Of a stretch of DNA of 64,000 bases, positions 38,976 through 54,169 are shown piece after piece. The translations under genes were made by a program, and so were the position numbers. Each line of letters starts with the position of its first letter. The stretch's first letter is position 1. The DNA comes from Taiwanofungus camphoratus (Eukaryota; Basidiomycota; Agaricomycetes; Polyporales; Taiwanofungaceae): NCBI GenBank assembly GCA_003999685.1, contig CP021220.1, forward strand, positions 3,038,001 through 3,102,000, in the 5' to 3' direction. The notes beneath the pieces were generated by a model. It made no database searches. It was not told the origin of the DNA and saw only the letters and a program-made list of their open reading frames with translations.

Positions 38976-39764
38976 ATAAGATAATCACACATTATCAACC
39001 TGTAGTCAGCTTGTGTGACTAATGCATGACTGCCCTGCAAAATTTGCACAAACATTGACTACGCCCCTTTACAGAGAGTCACGTTTTACAGTAAGTGGGG
39101 CTTGGTTCTACATATTGTAACGAATATGCTGTGCCACAGATACTGTACCACGCTGACTTGCTACTTAAGTATGCGATAACAACCTCTGCTTACGTAATAA
39201 ATGATATTGGACCTGCCTATTTGTGATATCGGACAAGCATATTATGTGTGCTTTCTCTACTTACATGGACATTTAATCACTGTTGTCCTCTTCAAAGTAT
39301 ATTCTCAGTCATCAGATCCTTCTCTGCAGATACAGCACCAAATTTGAGTAAGAACGTGAAGTTCGCAAGTATACTCTCCTACGAGATTCAGATATCCATG
39401 CACGTGATGCAATTCGCGTTCCCGTATTCAGGTCTTCGCCTGGCCCGACTCGCAGCAGTTTCATCGATACACGACTGTATACCTGCCGTTACCTTCCATC
39501 CTACTTTGTTTCTGTTACTCACCGGACGACTTGAAGAGAAGGCTTGTCAAACGAGCAGCTAAGAAGCATATAATCTAAGTGTCCTTGTGAGTTTCAAAGC
39601 CTTCGAGTAATCCTCGGCGTCTCAATTTATCAGTGATATAACGCAGTCTCTCGAACGTCTGACACCTGCTTAATCTGAAGCTCTGGTAGCGTGATAAGGA
39701 GGTCACAGTCTTACAATTTAGGCCCCCAGTTGGATGTCCCACATTCCCTAAACAATCCATTGCA

Positions 39765-42700
39765 ATGTGGGAAAGAACACTTCAAGATCTTATTCGAGGA
39801 TTAAGGGCAAACAAAACCGATGAGAACAAGTTCATCTCCCAAGCTATTGATGAAATCAGGCAGGAGATCAGGAGTAAGGACATGGAGCTGAAGGCGGGAG
39901 CGGTTCTCAAACTCACATATGTCAGTACTGTTATGGTCCTATTTTTCTCCCCAACAGGTTCTGATACCACGCCTTCAGTTGGATATGTTGGGATATGATA
40001 TGAGCTGGGCGTCATTCCATGTTGTTGAAGTCATGTCATCCCCGAGATTCCATCTGAAGAGTGTGGGCTACCTTGCGGCAGCACAATCATTCCAACAAGA
40101 CACTGATGTGCTCATGCTGACTACAAACTTATTGAAAAAGGTGAGCTGATATTAGCATCAGGTTCAATACACTTCATGTCTGTGCCTCTGCTTTACTTTA
40201 GGATTTGAGTTCGAAGCCTGAAGATGTCGCGGTCACCCTGAACGGTCTTTCTCATATTGTCACACCGGACTTGGCTCGGGATCTATCGCATGATCTAATA
40301 GCCATGCTTAACCACTCGCGGGCGCATATTCGTAAGCGGGCTGTGGTAGCCCTGTATAAAGTCTTTGTGAAGTACCCAGATCTCGTCTCCTCCGGCATGG
40401 GGAGATTGAGAGAAAAACTTGAGGACACGGATGCTGGTATGTTAGTCTGTCCTCCTTGTCTTCTATTCTGTTGTCATTATCGCAATATAGGCGTTGTTGC
40501 CGCGACCGTGAATGTTCTCTGCGAACTTGTCCATCGAAATCCCAGGGACCATCTGCCACTAGCCCCACAGCTGTTCCACCTCATGACGACGTCCTCAAAT
40601 AACTGGGTATTGATCAAGATAATAAAACTGGTAGGAGAAATGCAAATAACTTGTATCTCACTCTCTTCATCCACGTTGTATGCAGTTTGGAGTCTTGACA
40701 CCTCATGAACCCCGACTAGTCAAGAAGTTACAGCCACCCATAACAGATCTCATATCAACCACACCTGCTATTTCTCTATTATATGAATGTGTCCACACTT
40801 GTATTATCGGAGGCATGCTCCAGGGTCCTTCAGGAAACTCATTAGCGAGAACGTGCGTCACTAAGCTTGCAACGTTTTTACAGGATCCCGACCAGAATTG
40901 TGAGCACAGATCAGATTGCATATTATATATCCTTGAAGAATTGACATGCATTGCGTAAAAGTGAAGTACATTGCCCTCCTAGCGATGGCCAAAATTGTAC
41001 CCACGCATCCCGAACTTGTGGCAGAACACCAGGACATGATACTCTCTAGTGTAGATGATCAAGACGTCAGTATTCGCATGAGAGCGTTAGACCTGCTTTC
41101 AGCTATGGTTCGTATACTTTACTATTCTACTCAGCTACATGTTAATTGTGAATTGGTTCATTCAGGTCAGCAGAAACAATCTGCAGCCTATAGTGCAACA
41201 ATTACTCTCGCATCTGGTCCGGTCGGAATCATGGATGTTATCGTCTGCTTCTCAATCACTTTCACAATATACATCGCCCTCGGCACAGATAGTCACAAAG
41301 GCTTCCAACTCCCCGTCGCAATCCCCTGCATACCGACTCACTCTGTCTCAGCGAATCTTATCACTTGGTGCACAAGACACATACGATAACGTTAGTGACT
41401 TTGAGTGGTACCTTTCCGTACTGGTCGACCTTGCGTATATCGCAGGTGTGAATGTTGGGGAGCAGATCCGTGACCAGTTGGTGGATGTTGTGGGACGTGT
41501 TCGAGCATCTAGACGATATGCAGTGCAATTGATGGTCAAAGTGCTGACTGACGATTCATTTCTACTGAATGCTCCGGAAGAAGGAAGCTGTTCAGAGGTA
41601 TTGTGGGCAGCGGCCTGGATATGCGGAGAATACTGCAGGTAACGGTCCCTGGTGAGATTGTTTCACTGTTTGCTAATTCCATGGTCTAGTGAACTTGCGG
41701 AGCCGCAGAAGCTATTGGCGTATACTCTTCAGCCCAGCATTGTGACGCTCACACCTGACATCATAGCTGTCTACTTGCAAGCTGCTATGAAGGTGTTTGG
41801 ATCCTGGGCAGCTGAACTCGCAGATCGGTGGGACGATGACGATTTATCGAAGGTGAAGAACGTTGTTGATATGGTCCTCGGACGAGTGGGCGATTTTGCG
41901 ACTAATCCGGACATCGAAGTGCAAGAACGGGTACGTGATGACCGGCATCTACTCATAAATATAGTTGACATATGTTATGAACTCAGGCTGCAGAGATTTT
42001 GGAGCTATTTACCTTTATTCGGGCTGATTTGAATTCCTACCGTCCTATAACAGAAGACGGTCTCAGCTATGGTGACTCGAACACATCCAGTTCTACTCCC
42101 AGCTTGTCAACACAACCCAACTTCCCCAAGAGTCTCTTCCTCATTCGCCCACTCTCTGCCACTTATGAGCTTAACGCTGTAGCATCGACAGCTCAAGCCA
42201 GTGTGTCTATCCCGGAAGGACTGGATCTCGATGCGTGGATCGTACAGCCACCCAAGGCAGTCACCAACGGCGTGGAACAAGTAGAGGAAGGACTGGGCGA
42301 AAGGAAGAAGAACAGCAAGAAGGGCAAGGAGAAAGCGACCGCAAGGTCTAAAGCAAAGGGAAAGAAGCTCGACAGAGAGGGGCACGGTAATGAGATTGTA
42401 CCGGCTCAGGAAATCATCGAAACCGAAGAGGAACGCGCGGAACGGGAGCGTGTAAGTTACTGGTGACTTACTCCATTGAAAGAGATTGACCTATCTACCC
42501 TAGCGGAAGGCGGAACGGCTGGAACGAATGCGCGATGACCCATACTATCTTATTGATGACCGGCCGTTGGCCAAGAAGCCTGATATCAATGACGTAGACT
42601 CGATACCGGTTGTTAGGTTAGATAACCTGCCACCTCCTTCATCAGGTACTAAACTCATTCCCGTATCGCGTCTGGAGGTCACTGATGCAGGTATTCAGCG

Positions 42701-43027
42701 GAACAATCACGACTTCCTAACCTTAGGACCTCGCCGTCTCTGATGACACCGCAGACCTTTATCATTGACAGAGCCGGCGAAAGGCCTGGAGGCACTTCGC
42801 GGCCAACAGTATCAGAGCCAGGGGAAGTGGATTCCTCAACCACCTTCAAGAATAGCGTGACAGCTGCGCTACCACAACTATTTCCGTCGTATGAAGTTAA
42901 CGACGAGATACCACGCACTGAGACGCCACCACCTATAAAGGTCACCAGAGTAAAGAAGAAAGTAGATTCTGGTGGGAAGAAGAAACGGACGTCCAAGATT
43001 GCCAGTGCTAATCCTGATGTACAGTGA
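39765..43027 (+). CDS. apl5: AP-3 adaptor complex delta subunit
   Basis: A multi-exon gene. The N-terminal trunk begins WERTLQDLIRGLRANKTDEN and continues LDMLGYDMSWASFHVVEVMS, NSSN-type helices, and LKYIALLAMAKIVPTHPELV after splicing, the alpha-solenoid adaptin repeats. The typical delta features are KSVGYLAAAQSFQQDTDVLM and the charged tail with KNSKKGKEKATARSKAKGKK and RKAERLERMRDDPYYL. The last exon reads in phase only if an intron runs from the GTACTA near 42646 to an acceptor just before 42700, giving the end ETPPPIKVTRVKKK. AP-3 carries cargo such as alkaline phosphatase and Vam3 from the Golgi or endosomes to the vacuole. The 3' end faces the GCK-III kinase gene. Confidence 0.9.
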
Positions 43028-43291
43028 TCACATGGAGATGAATTGGATTATCTGTACGCTGCTCTTTGGCCTATGGTATACACAGATAGGATTGAGTTGC
43101 TACGATGAGACGGCAGACAAGAAAGCACTCGTGATACATAAGTTGGAGTTGTCGAGCAACTTGTACGACTAAATTAGGGTTTTCAGAGGTGACCCGAGGG
43201 GATTGCTTGAATGAATGTCCGATGTACACGTTGCAGCAGAAACGAGACACGGGAAGCTTATTATCGGTGGGTAAGGCGCCAAGTCAGCATT

Positions 43292-45465
<2,174 letters not shown>

Positions 45466-46025
45466 CACTTGACGTTCGGGTACCCTCACACAAGACGTGG
45501 TATTTGATGGGAGAAAGGTCCGTGTTGTAGTCGTTATAGAAGTGATTTCTAGGTAGCTTGCAACCGATCCACCGGTGCTACTAGAAGACTCCGGGATCGA
45601 ACAAGTCGAGTAAGGATGATCCTATGAGAATCAGATGATAGCAATGCAGGAGCAGGAGCAGAAGAATGAAGGTCGTTAAAAATCAGACACTTGCAATCTA
45701 AGTCGTAGGAGTGGTATGTTCAATTATGCAGGCCAAGGCTTGCAATGGCAGTCAGCCGCCATAGTCCATATCGTTACCAGATCCCTTGCCATTTGTGGCC
45801 AGGAAAACCTTAGACTTTTGTGATCGTTTTAGTCCGAGAAGAGCCATATTTGGTATGAAAGCATAGCTACAATCCTAGCAAAATGTGGTATCTTCCCAGT
45901 TTTGATCAATTCGGGTGAAATCCAGAAAAAGGAGTGCGCAACCTCCTCTCTTCGACATAAGGCGCGCGTTTCACATAATCGTGCCAGAGGTCATTTTTCA
46001 ACTGCGACAGGATTCTCTCTGTTTG
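45466..46025. other. Divergent intergenic promoter region
   Basis: Lies between the kinase and E2 starts; no coding signal beyond frames linked to those genes, and no motif I would stand behind. Confidence 0.45.
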
Positions 46026-49011
46026 ATGGCTGATCGGAAACATCGTCTTTCGACGCCTGATACACCCCCTTCAAATCAGCGATTGAAAGAAGCGATCGTA
46101 GTGGACGATGAAGAGCCCCTTGAAGTTGTACTGTCTAAAATTCGCGCTCAAGAAGAAAGCGAAGCTTTGGCTAGGCGACTTCAGGATGAATGGAATGAAT
46201 CTACTGGTGTTCGGGACGTTTATGATGACAGTAATCCAGAAACAGTCGATGAGTTGGACGACGAAGCTCTTGCCAGACATCTAGCTCTAGAGTGGGAGGC
46301 TTTGGAAGGCGATCACACCATCTCAGAAAGACAGCCCGTCCTGGGTATTCCTGGATCCTCAGGAACAAGGGGAAAACTTCCTTCTGGGACTGCATCCCAT
46401 ATTCCAACAGACAGGTTGCGACAATACCAAGACCTATTCATCGGAACAAGGCAATGTAAATGTGGAAGCACGCTTGACTCTCCTCGTGGACATGTGCGTA
46501 GGCAGTCCGAGATCAGAGCAATTACTTGATTGCTCAACCGCAGGTCACCTATTATTCTACGGGAATTCCACCTCTCAGCCTGCTAATCTTACTTCACGCT
46601 CCCTGCCATTCTTGTAAAACTAATCATTGTAGGGGTTGTCTTGTTCCCGTTTCTTGCCCCCTCACCTGCAAGGGCAAGAAAAAAGGCGGTTACTGCCCTG
46701 TTCAGTCCTGCTGTACTGAGATCCGTGCAATTGCTCTGTTCGAGGCCTTGGGCGGGTTGGACCGGCAGTATATTGGGGAACGTGCAACTTCAGATGCACG
46801 TGCAAGAGAAGCAGCTGCAGAACATGGACAATTTCGAGTGGGGACCGTAGGGTCTGGTGGAACTGGCTATTCGATGGGCACTGTCTACGATCATTTCCCT
46901 GGTCGTGGGCGAGGTGGAGGACGAGTGAAAAGCAGGGTTCCACCATCGTCTCGTGCTTCTAGACTCGACGAACTTGCTGCCCATGGGGATCAGATAACCG
47001 TTCGCGCGTTGATGACTATCACTCATTTCCTGCCCGCCCCATATTCCGATTCTCCGCAGATTTATGATATGCTTCCTCATGCATCTATTGCAGATTTGCT
47101 GTCTCTTTCTCAGCTACCTGATTTACTTGGTGGTTTACTCCGAAATGATTCTGTCACTGATTGGATAGGTCGGATCAATGTTTATCATGCAATGTTAGCC
47201 CTTCTGAGACGCATGGCCGATTGCGAGCTCACTATCGAAGTACGCTCTACTTCTATCCGAACCCTTTGTCATTCCTTAATCTCAGCTTCAATCAGGTTCT
47301 CATAGGCCGAAGGTGGGAAATGGCAAAGAGCTGTGGTTTGGAGGAATGGATGTGGGGCGATGGTAACATTGTCTGGGAGCAGTCGATGACTGATCATGAT
47401 CGGGAAGAACGGTTCGTTAGGGCGCCTCCCCTCTACGCGCACTTCAAAAAACTCACCAGACAATGCGAGACCTTCCTCGCCGGGGCGTCTCATATGCTTG
47501 AAGATGGTAATGATGAAGTGGCTGAAATCACTCTGACAGCAACGTCTCTTTGTGGCGATATGATCGCCGCTCGAGATGATGTCGAGCGCGCTATAACTGT
47601 CTTAGGGAGAGACACGTCCGCCGTACTCATTCAGCCAGTTGTGACCGACCAGTTACACGCAAAAGACCGGAAGGGAAAAGGCGTGGATACCGCACTGGCC
47701 TTAGGAAAGACCTACGCACAAGAATGCGAACGTCTTGCATTTGCACATGTCGCACTATCTCAACCGTCTCCCAGCGGAAACGGCCTTGTGTATCCAAGCT
47801 TCAATTATGCTGGAGAATTAGCTCGCACTACGTCAGCCACTAGGAATCCGAAAGGTAGGCTACACCTCATCAAAGAGCTTGCGGTTATGGCTACAAGTTT
47901 ACCACCTGGCATATGGGTCCGTGTTGACGAGGTCCGCAACGACGCTATGTGAGTGCACGGGCTCTGCTATTTGCTATGATCGGCTGACAGGCGCTACGGG
48001 CTTTTAGTAAAGTCATGATCGCTGGTCCGGAAGGGACGCCGTATGCGGGCGGGTTATTTGAGTTCGATTGTTTCATCCCGCTCGAGTATCCAAACATACC
48101 GCCTCTCATACACCTGCGCACTACGGGTGGCGGGAAAGTACGCTTCAACCCTAATCTATACAATAATGGGGGAGTGTGCCTGTCTCTACTCGGGACATGG
48201 CCGGGACGGTAGCCTTACTCGTGCTTCATATGCATAAATATCTAAACTGGCTGATACACACCATCTAGCCCGGAAGAACAGTGGTCATCTAAGTCGACCT
48301 TGTTACAAGTTTTCGTTTCCATACAAAGCATGATATTGGTCGATCTGCCGTTCTTCAATGAGTACGTCCGCTCATTAACATGCTGTTACTCTTCTGAGGA
48401 GCTTTATATTGTAGACCCGGTTTCGGACAGGCTAACCCAAAGGATGCCAGAAGCCTTGCCTACAACCGTAATATCTTCATGCAGACTGTCCGTTGGGCCA
48501 TTGTAGAGTGGCTTAAAGATGAGCATAGCGATGGCATGGCATCTGGGCGGTATGAAGCTTTAGCGTAGCTCGAACACAACCTGACGATATTTCTTAGGAC
48601 GTCATCGTATCGCACTTCACCATATGCAATCCCAGGATTCAGAAGTGGCAAGTTCCTACAATGATGCAAGGTGTTGAATTCAACTGACATTTCAGCTGAA
48701 GTCTTCGAGATTGGGCTACAAGCGAACCAGACGTTCGGGGATACGCTCAAAGAACCGTTAGTCAAACAGGGCACTTCCTGAATCAGATGGCGCACAACCT
48801 AATTGAAGGCTATAAGGACGACGTCTGGTTTGATCCGCCTGTTGAATCGAGCTCATCTATGTCCACGGATGACTCATGCTCGCTTCTGAGCGCCGCTGCG
48901 CATCGAAATCTCGCTCCATCAGCCCAGTCGCCCTCGCAGACCGCGGGTCTTCTTGCTGAGTATAATGAAGGTATAAAGAGAATACAAAGTTGGAGAAAAA
49001 CACAAGGATAG
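46026..49011 (+). CDS. Large E2 ubiquitin-conjugating protein with an N-terminal Cys-rich (IBR-like) domain
   Basis: Exons include 46026-46493, 46544-47239, 47296-47948, 48008-48208 and 48269 onward. After an acidic N-terminus ([26 protein letters not shown]) comes a cysteine block: [47 protein letters not shown], laid out like an IBR or RING-type zinc domain. A helical middle part follows. The C-terminal third is a UBC fold of the BIRC6/UBE2O type: [38 protein letters not shown] and [16 protein letters not shown], where the Cys after GGV is the expected thioester site. [20 protein letters not shown] completes it. About 800 residues. Such E2/E3 hybrids can modify targets without a separate ligase. 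The 3' exons are less sure and seem to need a GC-AG intron near 48645. The tail is Ser-rich ([20 protein letters not shown]). Confidence 0.75.
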
Positions 49012-49130
49012 CTCTGTTTGCATGATATAAGGATAAGAGCCGGGATATGATGAATCCCTTAATTGTTGTATGCAGCTGACGTGCTCTTGCTTGGCGTTTT
49101 GCGTGTTGTTATTAGTCTGCCAAAGCTCCG

Positions 49131-51005
49131 TCAGAGATACTTCCGGTGTTCCTAACCACGATAATATATCAATGTCAATTGACAGCGTCAGACAGGGAAA
49201 CATACCGGTGCATGGGTGGTCTCGTGATCGACATGCACGAAGGCACGTTCGACATTGGGCAATACTTCAATTTTATCCTGCAGCTGCTGGCTGATGTCAT
49301 GCGCTTTCCATAACGGCGTACTTGCATCCATCACAACGTCGATCTCCACATAATAATCCTGGTAAAATTCTGAGAGACGTTCTCATACCTGAACGTGTCA
49401 AACAAACTCACAGGTCCACTCTGCGTACCAACCAAGTCAGCTGGCGCGGATGAGTATTATGAAGTGGTGATACTGACGTGATACGCGCGCACAGTATCTA
49501 TCTTCTCGATCTCATTGCTGAACGTCATCGCCTTGTACACAAGCAACTGCATGAATTCGTGTGACGCCGACTTGCCCGCGAGCAGCTCGAATTGTGTATA
49601 TATTGTGCGTCCCCAGGCCAAAATAACGCCGACAGCGATCTAGAGAAGCAATTGGCTGGCAGTTATGCACATTCGGCACTTTGACGTACGATGATAGCAC
49701 CCATAGGGTCAAGGACTGAAGCGACGGTGTCAGGGAATTAATGATTACAAGAAGCATCGATACGCACACCACCGCAGTCTGCTTCCGCCTGCAGACATGA
49801 GTAGCCCTATTCACCAAGCAATAAGCAAGACAGATACGCAGACATGGGATGCCGTGCTGACCAAAACCGTTCACGAAGATGTCATTCCGGTGGTCTTCCC
49901 AAAGCACCTCGACTTGGCTCGACACCTTGCGCAGCGACATGCAGTACAGAAAGAGGGCAAACTTGATCCCCAATGCTACGCCAACCGCTACGAGGGATGG
50001 TATATGGAATGAGTTCGTATCGTCTCCGCCTGTGTGGGTGATGATGCTCTGCAGAGACTCGACGATGACGACGAGATTCACAGAGCCCATTCTGAATGGC
50101 CGCATCTATTAGGCACGTTCAAACGGTGGCCTTTGATACGCACAAAAAACCTGCCATATACATTTGGGTGAGCTACGCGACGGCAAGGACGAGAAGCTCC
50201 GCTACCGTATACTATGTTGCCGATTGTCTCCAGTCTGGAACCCCCGACTGGCCACTTGTTCACGTCCATTTGCGCCGCTTTCCTGTGCACCCAGAAGAGC
50301 ATAAGGTTGCTGCCAAAATCGAACACCGAATCGATAGCCGTGGCGATGAGGGAGAGCGACGTAGATGATATAGCGCCATACACTGTTGGTGACGATGAGT
50401 ATTTCCGTCTCCCAAGATATGGGACTACTTACGCTGGAGCACGCAAAGGGTTAAGTTGGCTAAAAGGCTCGCCCATATGGCAATTTTAATCTGCGAGAGA
50501 TGAATTTAAGGATGGCAATATAAATGATGGTCACTGCAAGGCCTTACTGGTAATCGTGACGTTTCTGTTTCCGCTCTAGATTCCTCAGTGTGCTCCTCCA
50601 TGGTTTTGAGTAGAGACGTAATGAGCTATTGTGCCCTATGGGTAATTTGAGCAAGTCCAACAATAGAAATGTACATACATCATTCTGTTTCCTGTGATAC
50701 CTAACGAGTTGCTTGCCGAACCGTCGCTTTCGCAGAGCGGCAAGCTCAGCATCGGTCTTGAATCCGTCACGGAAGAAGAATGGATCGGGATGAACGGTTA
50801 CTACCGAGTCTCGAGCCCGCTCGACATCTCCTGCAGGCTGCTTGAGATCGTGTACCGTCCCGTCGGGATTCTGGATATCAGAGTCAAATCATATGACCAC
50901 GTCCTACAAATTCGGCGTACTCACGGATGGCGCAGAGGGACTAGGAGGCGATGCCCCTGACCGGGTCGAGAGAGAATATTCCTCTGTGTGATGGACGACG
51001 ACCAT
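49131..51005 (-). CDS. Cation diffusion facilitator (CDF), Mn-type signature
   Basis: The cytosolic N-terminus reads MVVVHHTEEYSLSTRSG, then DSVVTVHPDPFFFRDGFKTD and LAALRKRRFGKQLVRYHRKQ, typical of large fungal CDFs. The transmembrane part shows SLSLIATAIDSVFDFGSN with DxxxD in segment 2 and VEVLWEDHRNDIFVNGFG with DxxxD (DHRND) in segment 5. The C-terminal domain contains VYKAMTFSNEIEKIDTVRAY, YYVEVDVVMDAS and NVERAFVHVDHE, ending THAPEHRKYL after the last intron. DxxxD in both segments, in place of HxxxD, is the signature of manganese-transporting CDFs, so export or compartment loading of Mn(II) is likely, though Fe is possible. About 470 residues. The 3' end lies 120 bp from that of the E2 gene. 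Confidence 0.88.
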
Positions 51006-52644
51006 GAGCCGTGCTTGATGGCGTTCTAAAGAATGTTGTAATACATTGGGCCGAAAATTAGGGGGTGTCGAATGCAAATTAGAGGAGAATGTGCAAGGTG
51101 CCGAGGGAGTGGAACTGACCACGACTGGGAAAATGTGTTCCCCTATTCTGGTTCTGGTTCTGGTTCCAGAGGACTGGTCCATCTCAATTGATCGTATCTC
51201 ATTTTCGTTCTCGCAGGTGTCTCTCACCTTTTCACAAAAATCGGCCTTCACAACAGTAAAAGACGGAAGGCGAGTGAGTACACAGAGGGTAGAGCCGCAA
51301 GGAGGGGCCGATAAGCGGCCACCGCACCACCAAGATCCTTATAAACATGGGCGGACTCTTCCAGGTTTCGAGTTCCGACTGCATATCGGGCCCGCTCTTG
51401 GCAGCACAGCATATTCGTGTGACTGTATTTTACGAAGAAATTCGTGTTATTCACCTGGCTATACACTTCTCCTCGTCCTGTATACCAATTGTACGGCCGT
51501 GATACGAGCCAGAACCAACAGACATATTCTGTGTAAGTACGAGTGTTTCAAAGCACGGGGTCGATCAGACCATCCTGAGCTTCCACGTGGTGCTAGGAGG
51601 CGGGTTTGCGGCTGTCTAGTACTCAAGCTGACTCCAGGTCAGTGTCCATGCTATCCCAACCCTCTCCAGTCCAGCTCTTTGGGCATGAATCTCACGTACA
51701 GCGACCTAGTGCTTTGCCAAAATGCTGTCTGAGGACGAGGCTACAAGTCTCGTTCCCCTCTTCATCTTTCTTGGAATATTACTGTGAATACTTGCTCCAT
51801 TCTTGCAGCATTTATTGCACGCGGTCTCATCTACTTCTCCTCAACCTGTGCAGCTTCGCGGCTCTATCATGGTGCCTGATTTCTTCATGCATGGGGAAGC
51901 CCCTGCTTGCCGCAGTCGCCGACTTATGGGAGATGCTAGTCATGAGCGCACGATCGAACAACAGCTCGTGGGGGCGCCGAAGAGCCTGGGATAGTTCTGA
52001 AGAACTCTGGGAGATGGAGCACAGAAGTAGGGGCAGGGCAGCATGAAGATCGCTCATCATATTGTATCCGGCCTCGTCTCTGGTGCTACTGAATGTTCAC
52101 ACATCGCTATCATTCACGCTCAGGTTGTGTGCATCCAGTTTACTCGTATTCAGGTGTACCATTCATACATCGCGGGGGTCGGTGTACTGCCTCGTCGTCG
52201 GCATTTACTGTCAGCCTCAGGCACACCTTTCAAAGGTAACTACTATGTATTGCTGCGGACACCATGCCCATCATGTTCGGTAAGAACGCTGGACGTCGTC
52301 AGCGACGGTCGACCATTAGAGTATCAATATCTCAATCTATTATCAGCGCGAAGTGAATGCTGAATACCTCTATTTTCCGTGATTTTCACTGCCGGTGTCA
52401 GCCCAAGTGTCCGCGCGCATTTCGTTTCTGACTACTCTTGTTCGAGTTGAGATGCCAGCCTCTCGTCGTCAGCCTCGCTGATGATCCGGGCCTGTCAGCC
52501 TGTGTATAAGAGACCATTTCTCTATCTCATCGCACTCTCCAGCTTTCTACCCTTTACCACCACGACCTCCTCACGAGACCGTGTTGCTATCGCGTTGCTA
52601 TTCACTTGCTATCCATCCATACCATCCCGCACTATCCATCAATC
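51006..52644. other. Intergenic region with divergent promoters
   Basis: It has an open frame of 228 codons at 51046-51732 (plus) that I do not accept, and a short (GGTTCT)n-like run near 51150. No domain, splice structure or repeat beyond that. Confidence 0.4.
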
Positions 52645-53779
52645 ATGAGACTCACCCCGAGCTCCTCTCTCCTCCTCGCAACCCTTGCGTTATCCTCCTC
52701 CTCGTCGAGCTTGGCTGCTCCCACAGACGGCCAAGGCCTCGCTGATCATGATCTTCTTTCGAGCTCTTCGAGCGGGGCAATCTCTGCCAGAGGCGACTCC
52801 ACGAACCTAAATATGGGTGTTGGTGATACTCGCATTCACTTGGGTACGTGTATTCTCTACTTTCCAGCGATCACCGCACTCAACGTGTCTATCCTCAGGG
52901 ATGCATTCCTCTCCTGAACAGGTCGCTCGCCCCGTTCACGGAATGCACCCGGTGCACGACCGTCGCCAGCTGGAAGGCCTTCTGAACACTATCGAGGGCC
53001 TGCCCCTCCTCGGCCCTATCCTCGGGAACCTCATCCAGACCATCCTCGCCAAGCTTGGCCTGCAGCAAACTGGTGGCGTCACCGCCCTCGACGCGCTCAG
53101 CCCCGAGCAGATCGCCCAAGTCCAGCAGGCCGTCTCGCAAGCTGCGAACAGCGTCGCCGCCGCCCTCCCGTCCCTGCCCCCCCTCCCCGTCAGCCCGCCG
53201 GGAGGTGTCCCGAACGCAAGCAGGCGCGCAGTTGCGCGGGACGACAGTGATCCCCAAGACGCTTCTTCCACGGCCTCCGGCAGCACGTACTGGTCCTCCG
53301 CCACGCCCTCCTTCGGAGCCCTGGCGCTGCCCACGCCGCCCATCGATCCGCCCGTTCCCCTCCCCGACGTCCCTCTCATCCCGCCCGTCAGCCCGCCCGT
53401 CAGCCCTCCTGTTCCCGGTGGCCTTAACCCGCTCTCCCCTCCCATCCCCGCCAACCCTCCCAACACGCCTGTTCCCCCTCCCGCTGCGCGCGGTATCGCC
53501 GAGGCACTTGGTGTCCCGGCCGGTGCCCCTGCGCCTCCGGCGCCGCCCGCTGTCCCTTTGACCCCGCCTGTCTCTCCTCCCGTGTCGCCCCCCGTGTCGC
53601 CCCCCGTGTCGCCCCCTGTGTCGCCCCCTGTGCCACCCAAGCCAGCCAATGGCACCGCTTCGCCTCCCGCCGTCAAGGCACAATCTGAGGATGACGGAAG
53701 CGATGCGCCGCCTCTGTTTGCCTCAGCCAGCTCGACGGGTTCTTGGAGTACCGCCCCCACTGCGACGGACTCCGCGTAG
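52645..53779 (+). CDS. Secreted proline-rich protein
   Basis: Two exons join in phase (first exon ends near 52842, second starts near 52900), giving about 360 residues. The signal peptide MRLTPSSSLLLATLALSSSS ends near SLAAP. A moderately conserved central region reads LLNTIEGLPLLGPILGNLIQ and TILAKLGLQQTGGV, an amphipathic helical pattern. About 200 residues of proline-rich sequence follow, built from PPV/PPVS units. The C-terminus is rich in Ser/Thr without a clear GPI signal. Such proteins are often wall-associated and O-mannosylated. I do not recognise the family. The GC content of the second exon is high, leaving long antisense frames that are shadows. Confidence 0.7.
53570..53632 (+). 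repeat. 12-bp tandem repeat coding SPPV units
   Basis: Five near-identical copies of a unit like GTGTCGCCCCCC code for consecutive SPPV motifs in the proline-rich protein. Differences are single C/T changes, pointing to recent expansion. Confidence 0.85.
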
Positions 53780-54169
53780 GGTCTTGACACGATGATAATA
53801 TACCACAACGTTCCCCGAATCTTGCAACGAACTTATGCCTTTATGACTTTTCATGACTGCGATGAACATCACCATATGATACCCATAATATCCCTTATAA
53901 ATTTTAGTCAATGTATCTTCCAGACTGCACGGTCCGTATAATATACGTTATAATGAAATTAGTAGACCCCAATCCACTTGATTTTGAGTTATAATAAGAC
54001 GCATACGATCCATTTCAATGATGAGTAATATCTTGCTACAACGAGGTTTACAACAGAGCAAGCAGAGCGACGATGGCTAAAGCAAGAAGAAATATCCTAG
54101 TAGTACAATGTATACAAGTCACATAATATCCAAGCCTAGCTGCAAGGTCGTTTCACTTTACAGCTCATT
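53780..54169. other. Convergent intergenic stretch
   Basis: The AT-rich part near 53800-54100 holds the 3' flanks of two genes. The block at 54049-54091 resembles the 3' flank of the related gene at 58720-58764. Confidence 0.5.

Larger units (their letters stand above)
36904..39764. other. Gene-poor region with SINE and microsatellite
   Basis: No gene could be supported. A minus-strand frame at 37795-38154 (119 codons, with CLHCRSSAFM) and another at 37333-37560 look slightly gene-like but have no recognised domain. A SINE-like element (about 38640-38975) and a GAT repeat are listed separately. Confidence 0.45.

Noticed and set aside
51046-51732. Plus-strand open frame of 228 codons upstream of the CDF gene
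   Set aside because: No domain, odd composition, and it lies in the divergent promoter region; no splice or family support.
52895-53808. Long antisense frames (262 and 290 codons) rich in Gly and Arg
   Set aside because: They mirror the GC-rich proline repeats of the plus-strand secreted protein and have no motif of their own.
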